Below are positions 59,325-64,000 of a stretch of 64,000 nt of DNA, piece by piece. Source of the DNA: Penelope pileata (lineage: Eukaryota > Chordata > Aves > Galliformes > Cracidae); the NCBI GenBank assembly GCA_013396635.1, contig WBMW01000464.1:186001-250000 (forward strand). The letters are read 5' to 3'. A program made the position numbers and the translations under genes. Under the pieces are notes generated by a model. That model was not told the origin of the DNA. It searched no databases and saw only the letters and a program-made list of their open reading frames with translations. Each line of letters starts with the position of its first letter. Positions within the stretch are counted from its first letter, which is position 1.

Positions 59325-61939
59325 GATTAACAAAATGCTGTGACATCATGAGGGCATCTCATGTTTTGAGACTTCCAGTGGGACCAGGCTATTATGATGG
59401 GTTGCATTTCCCATCGCACAGCAGATCTTCAGTTTTTTGCTGCCCTGTAAGTAGAGAGGATGAAGCTTACTTTCTTAAGAATAAGATGTTTTTGTCCAAC
59501 TCCAACCCGCTTGACTTTGCCAGCATCTAAGGGTACTTATCCATTTCCAGAGTCTCCAGACAGAAAACTTTATCAGGCTTGGTGTTTCTATTCCTCTGTC
59601 TTCCCCTCCCTTCTCTTCCCTTCTCTCACATGCTCATCAGAAGCAGATCTCTGCTGTGTGGGAGCAGTGGGCTGACTTCCCAATGGTCTGATGTAAGTTG
59701 TTTGGCAGGCATCGGTGTTCCCAGGCTCCTTTAGCTTTGATGGTTCTCTGTGGTAGCTCTGCAGGTTTCCTTTGGACTGAGTGATATCCACCTTCCGTGC
59801 ACTTTTCAGGGGTCTCTCCAAAGTCTCACTCACTGCCTATGGCAGTGAGCAGCTCTAACAATTCACTGACTCTATCACAAGGAACACCAGTGCTCTGGGA
59901 TCTTCCCCAGACTTTGTGCTTCAGTGGGCAAGTTAGGCAACAGTAGCTAAAAATACTGCCTGAAAATTTTTATTCAGACACTCCTATGAATCAAACAGGG
60001 CTTTACTCCATTTGGCAGTGGAGACAATTACTCTGTGTAGTACTTACTGTTAACACCTCTCTGACCTTCCCTACGCCAGGTGAAATTGCTCTCTCAATAA
60101 TCTCTCCTTCTGCCTTTCTAGTTATTTCTATTCAAACAAATCAGCTTTCTGATGCTACCCTGCTTTGACTTTCACAAGGCAGTTGGCTGAAGTAACACTT
60201 GAGCGAAATAGGGAGAGAAAGGAGGAGGTGCCATGTTTTCTGCTAATCACCTGTTGAGTCAGAAATCTGTAGTCTGGTAAGCGTCGTGTTTTCAGTGACA
60301 TATGTGGAAAGTACATTTTTAAAATTGATTGCTGCTGTTGTTTCTGCAAAGTGACTGGCATCTTCTTGCTTTTGACTTTACAAGGTGCTTTGCTTATGTG
60401 GGTTTCTGTTTCCATGTCCCACCTCTCCACAAATTCACAACTGCTCATGCATATGTAAAACAGGCTATTCATTTTAGTACTGACATTCACAGTGCTGTTG
60501 TTAGGGTTCTACTCGACCTGGTTATACGCCCACACTTTGGAGGCCTCCTACTGCTGTAGTGATGTTCAGTGACGAAGATTGTGAAAAGAACACATTTTTT
60601 AACAAGCATGCTTTGTGCACAACTGTGTTCAGGTAGTGGAAAAGGGATCCTGAACAGCTGGAAAAGTTGCTTTAATAATCCCATAATTCAACAGTGGGTT
60701 GTGTTGAAGATGAGGAATTATTTATATTTGGATGAGAGAGGCATGGTGTGAGTGGTGTTCAGAGAATCAGCTAGATACCACCACATTGTTATTTAGAAAT
60801 AGTTTGTTATGAGCAGCCACCTAGTTTAATAATTGCAGACGAGCAATTAAGCTGCAAGCACAGCAAGCTGCGTTGCCATTTCTCCCAGAATTATCACGTT
60901 ATAGTGAACACTCGGTGCTTTTGGCTTAGCTGTTCTCAAAATGCTGTTGCTAAATGCAAGGAGATATGTTCTACCTAGCTTGGGACAGAACTGGCTTCAC
61001 CGTGAGTCTGTCTTCGTGAGGCATCTTGAACTCATGCTGTTTTTAGCAGAAAACTGGTTTTCAACAAATCCATACAAGAACAGCTGCTTTGTGCTGAAAA
61101 GGGCTTTGCATTTATCATTTGCCCTCCCAGGGTGACATTCTCTTTGGCTTGCCACCTTCTCTTAAGTTCTCTGTACTTTGCATCAGAAACACAAAGGCCT
61201 TTCAAAGGAAAAGATGTGGAGAAAACACTGTTATCAGCCTAAATGAGTCACCTTCCTCCCCCAAATAAGCAGTCTTAGGCTCTGAAAAATATCCTGTCAG
61301 ATACTTTAGATTTGGTGAAGATGTAAACACTTTAAGATGGGTTTGTAACAAGAAGTTTCAGGCAGGTAATAAATGCACTATTTATAATTGTAGCATTATA
61401 CACATTTTTACAGAGGAGATTCCAACTGTGCTGGAGAGATGTGTTGTCTTCCTGTGCCTTCTTGAGGAACATCTCTTCCTGCATGAGGACAATAACCTCA
61501 TGCTTTTGGTGGAACATGAAGCACAATGTCTGTCTTCAAGACGTGAGACACGGTCTTCTGAACATAGACTTCATCTGCCAGCCTGATTTTTTTTTTTTTA
61601 AACTGTCTATTGATTTTTCTACTTGTATAAGAAGTGGTGTACAGTGGGTGGAGCCAGACGAAGGGAATCTGTGTTCAGGAAAGTTGAGATCTGCGCAGCA
61701 AAGGGAGCAGAAACACAGTGGATGGGAATACAGCAGATCTGAATGTTTCTTTTTTTTTTTTTCCCCCTGATTTTGCGGGCAGTTTAGTGTGAATTTTTCA
61801 ACCTGCCATTTAACCACAGGAGACCAAGTCTGCTTGTGCCTTGAATTTTCCCCACAACCCCCTAACCAAGACCCACACAATGAAATCTCTTTTATTAAAT
61901 CTCTTTTATTAATTGTAGCATTGATTAGTGTAGGGAAAC
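59325..61939. other. No gene seen
   Basis: About 2.6 kb of AT-rich DNA with no supported exons. It includes a 17-base direct repeat (AAATCTCTTTTATT) at about 61882-61912, just before the LTR-like repeat, and T-rich runs at 61.59 and 61.75 kb. Confidence 0.45.
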
Positions 61940-62296
61940 TGTTGGTCAGGGCCTGAACTTGTGATTGAACACCTGGAGCAAGGGCTGTGGCTGGCCTGGG
62001 GAACACAGGCAGAGTGCTTGCACCTGTGCTCCCCTGGCGATTGGAAGGGGTGGGCCCCGAGTACTGCTGCCCTGGGCTCATTTAAGGGCCAGCTGTGGAG
62101 GGGAGCATCTCTCTCTCTGAGGCTTGTTACTTATTGGAGGAATGTTGTTTGGGTGAGAGATTGCTGTCATCGATCATGTGAGTTTGGAACCTTTTGTGGG
62201 ATGTTTTCTGCGTGTCTGTTGTTAAACCCCATAGTACTTTCCCTGGGATTAAAAAGAACATGCCTGAAGCAATTTTGCTTCTTTGTCTGCAAGACA
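61940..62296 (+). mobile_element. Unclassified LTR-like repeat, copy 2
   Basis: Homologous to 51198-51558 along its whole length, clearly diverged. A TTTAAG box (CTCATTTAAGGGCCAGC) and an ATTAAA signal (GGGATTAAAAAG) near the right end have the spacing expected of LTR promoter and polyadenylation sites. This is the reason for the LTR-like label. Confidence 0.6.
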
Positions 62297-64000
62297 ATTA
62301 GCTATGCTAATTAATCAAGCAAGGTAGCGTTTCAGAAAAATGTATTTAAAATTAAGATTTGTTTTCTAGACGTTTCTTCTGTTAATGCTAAGAAATACCT
62401 TCAACTCTACATGCTATAGAACTTGTATTGCTACTTAGGGAAGAATGCGAGGAGGACTGGGCAGAGACAAAAATACTAAACAAGTCAGGTAAACAGTAAT
62501 GGCAATCGATAAAAACGATGACAGACTGCCTGCCAGCTCTTGCATTTTTATCATTAGCCTTGTCATTTGATTGGAATTTCAGGTAGTGGCTACTTTTCTT
62601 AAAGCACTGAGTACTGTAGTTATTTGAGGAGAATCTCAGCAGATACTGGATTTTTTAAAAAATATGCATCTATAACAGTTATGACTGCGGAAGTTATGAT
62701 TTGTAGAGTGATAGTCGTTACTTTCAAGGTGCGTGCTACATTTCTTGAATTTCTGTATTAGCAATGCAGTGGCTGGTGTACTTTAAAAAACATTTATTTT
62801 TATAGTGATCTTAATGGTACTGAGGCTTGCTTCATAAGCAGAGCCTCACAAATATTTAGAGGCACCTACTAGAGAAAACATTTCAAATCCCTAGGTCCCT
62901 AATTCTTCTAGCTGTTGGAAGGTTTCAGCCCTTGAATGTTGAAATCAAGGTAACTATGGACAAGGTAGCTGTGAAGTAGGACTTTTATGCTGTGTGAGTC
63001 TTGCTTCTGCTTGGTGAATTTTACTTTGAAGACCCTTTTTCGTACTCACCTTGGTGACAAAGGTGATTAAGGTATGCCTCTCCCTGTATAGTGAGCCAGA
63101 AGTTGAGTGGCTCACAAAAATTCATATATTGCTTCAAAGGCACACATTATTTATCCACTTTCTAAGTAAACTGCATGGAAAAATGTAAATGAAGCATAAA
63201 GCTCTTATGAATTGGGCCCTAAGCATTTTTCTTTTTAGCATATAAACTACTAGTCAGGATGTGATAGGAATGCATTCAACAGTTTTTTGAACTGTAATTA
63301 TGTTTCTCTAGTGAAACTCAAATACTTGATATGGTCCTGCTGCAGCTATACTAGACAGGTAATAATTGGAAAATGTAACTCAGAGGTTTTATCTCTTACA
63401 TAGTAAAAGGTAAGGTTACCTGCTGCATACAGAAGCGATTATGTTAAGTACAAAAAACTATGCTATGTTAATTTCACATTTGGAGACCTGCTCCGGAACT
63501 GTATTTCAAGCTGCAGTTCTGGTTCTTTTCCTTCTTTGAAACAGCATATAGATCAGGTCCTTGCAACCACTGAGGAGAGAACACTGGGGGCAGAAGGAAG
63601 ATGCTGCCTGAGCATTCTCTCACTAGGAACATAGTTAATAAAGCTTCTATTTTCAATTGTAGCTGCGTTATTATGAGCTTGGAGTAATGAAGTTCCCTAA
63701 CAATTATGGTGCTGTGACTCAGATGGTTCATTTTGTGCTACAGCCTGGAGGAACTGCAGACTATCTCTTCTAGATCCCAGGAGCCAAACTAGGTAATAGG
63801 TAAAGGTCCTTTTTTTTTTTTTTCTGGGTTACTGTTATGATGATGATGGGAAAAAAAAAAATCCCCCTTGGGGCTTCAGTGAGGTTTATCTGTAAGGTCT
63901 TTGCTATACTTGAATGATGCCATTTAGACTTCATATGCAGGTTGGAACCATAAATCTAGCTAAAGTAAAATTAAATTTGATTGATAAATTTAAAAAGAGA
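62297..64000. other. AT-rich DNA, one exon-like segment
   Basis: No recognised gene. It contains the exon-like segment at 63663-63770 and T- or A-rich tracts near 63.81 and 63.85 kb. It may be an intron or flank of a gene continuing past the window. Confidence 0.4.
63663..63770 (+). CDS. Unrecognised exon-like open segment
   Basis: A good acceptor (CTATTTTCAATTGTAG) is followed by 36 sense codons in the only open frame, then TAG at 63771. It reads LRYYELGVMKFPNNYGAVTQ and then MVHFVLQPGG. It could be the last coding exon of a plus-strand gene starting at the 50.5-kb island, or an internal exon using a donor before the stop, or chance. I do not recognise the protein. Confidence 0.25.

Noticed and set aside
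51198..62296. A single full-length provirus between the two LTR-like copies
   Set aside because: The copies are strongly diverged. No primer-binding site follows the first copy, no retroviral coding is visible between them, and the interval holds unrelated CR1 and ERV LTR insertions.
1..64000. CRISPR arrays, tRNA or rRNA genes and bacterial-type operons
   Set aside because: No regularly spaced repeats, cloverleaf-capable tRNA sequence or rRNA motifs were seen. The gene structure is that of a vertebrate.

Overview
The window is vertebrate nuclear DNA, almost certainly from a bird and most likely galliform. It has intron-rich genes with GT-AG junctions, several CR1 non-LTR retrotransposon ends, solo LTRs that resemble avian endogenous retrovirus LTRs, and two GC-rich promoter islands in an AT-rich background. 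There is one 528-base N gap and four single-base Ns that look like contig joins.

Layout. (1) 141-17300, plus strand: the last 18 coding exons of WDFY3 (ALFY), covering the end of the PH-BEACH linker, the BEACH domain, the WD40 repeats, an LC3-interacting segment, the FYVE finger and the stop codon. All exon phases agree, giving 873 complete residues. A 3'UTR of about 3.5 kb follows, to about 20.87 kb. (2) 20.9-31.9 kb: intergenic DNA and the probable PPM1K 3'UTR, with a contig join at 28285. (3) 31902-42785, minus strand: the complete coding region of PPM1K in six coding exons, 372 codons plus stop, with every PP2C metal-binding motif. (4) 44.7-48.8 kb: the PPM1K promoter area, which looks mis-assembled. 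A 372-base block occurs twice without a difference, and both copies border single Ns. (5) 50.4-51.15 kb: a second CpG-rich promoter-like island with a ZNF143/Staf motif and an RFX X-box-like palindrome, but no gene I can name. (6) 51.2-64 kb: mostly repeats (a CR1 with reverse transcriptase remnants cut by the N gap, an ERV LTR, two copies of an unclassified LTR-like repeat), plus one unrecognised exon-like segment at 63.66 kb.

The two named genes act separately. WDFY3 is a scaffold for selective autophagy of protein aggregates. PPM1K is the mitochondrial matrix phosphatase that activates branched-chain ketoacid dehydrogenase. They are transcribed tail to tail. I see no new multi-gene system. 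The most useful second-look items are the probable contig misplacement at the PPM1K promoter, the orphan promoter at 50.5 kb, and the WDFY3-PPM1K adjacency, which spans a contig join.
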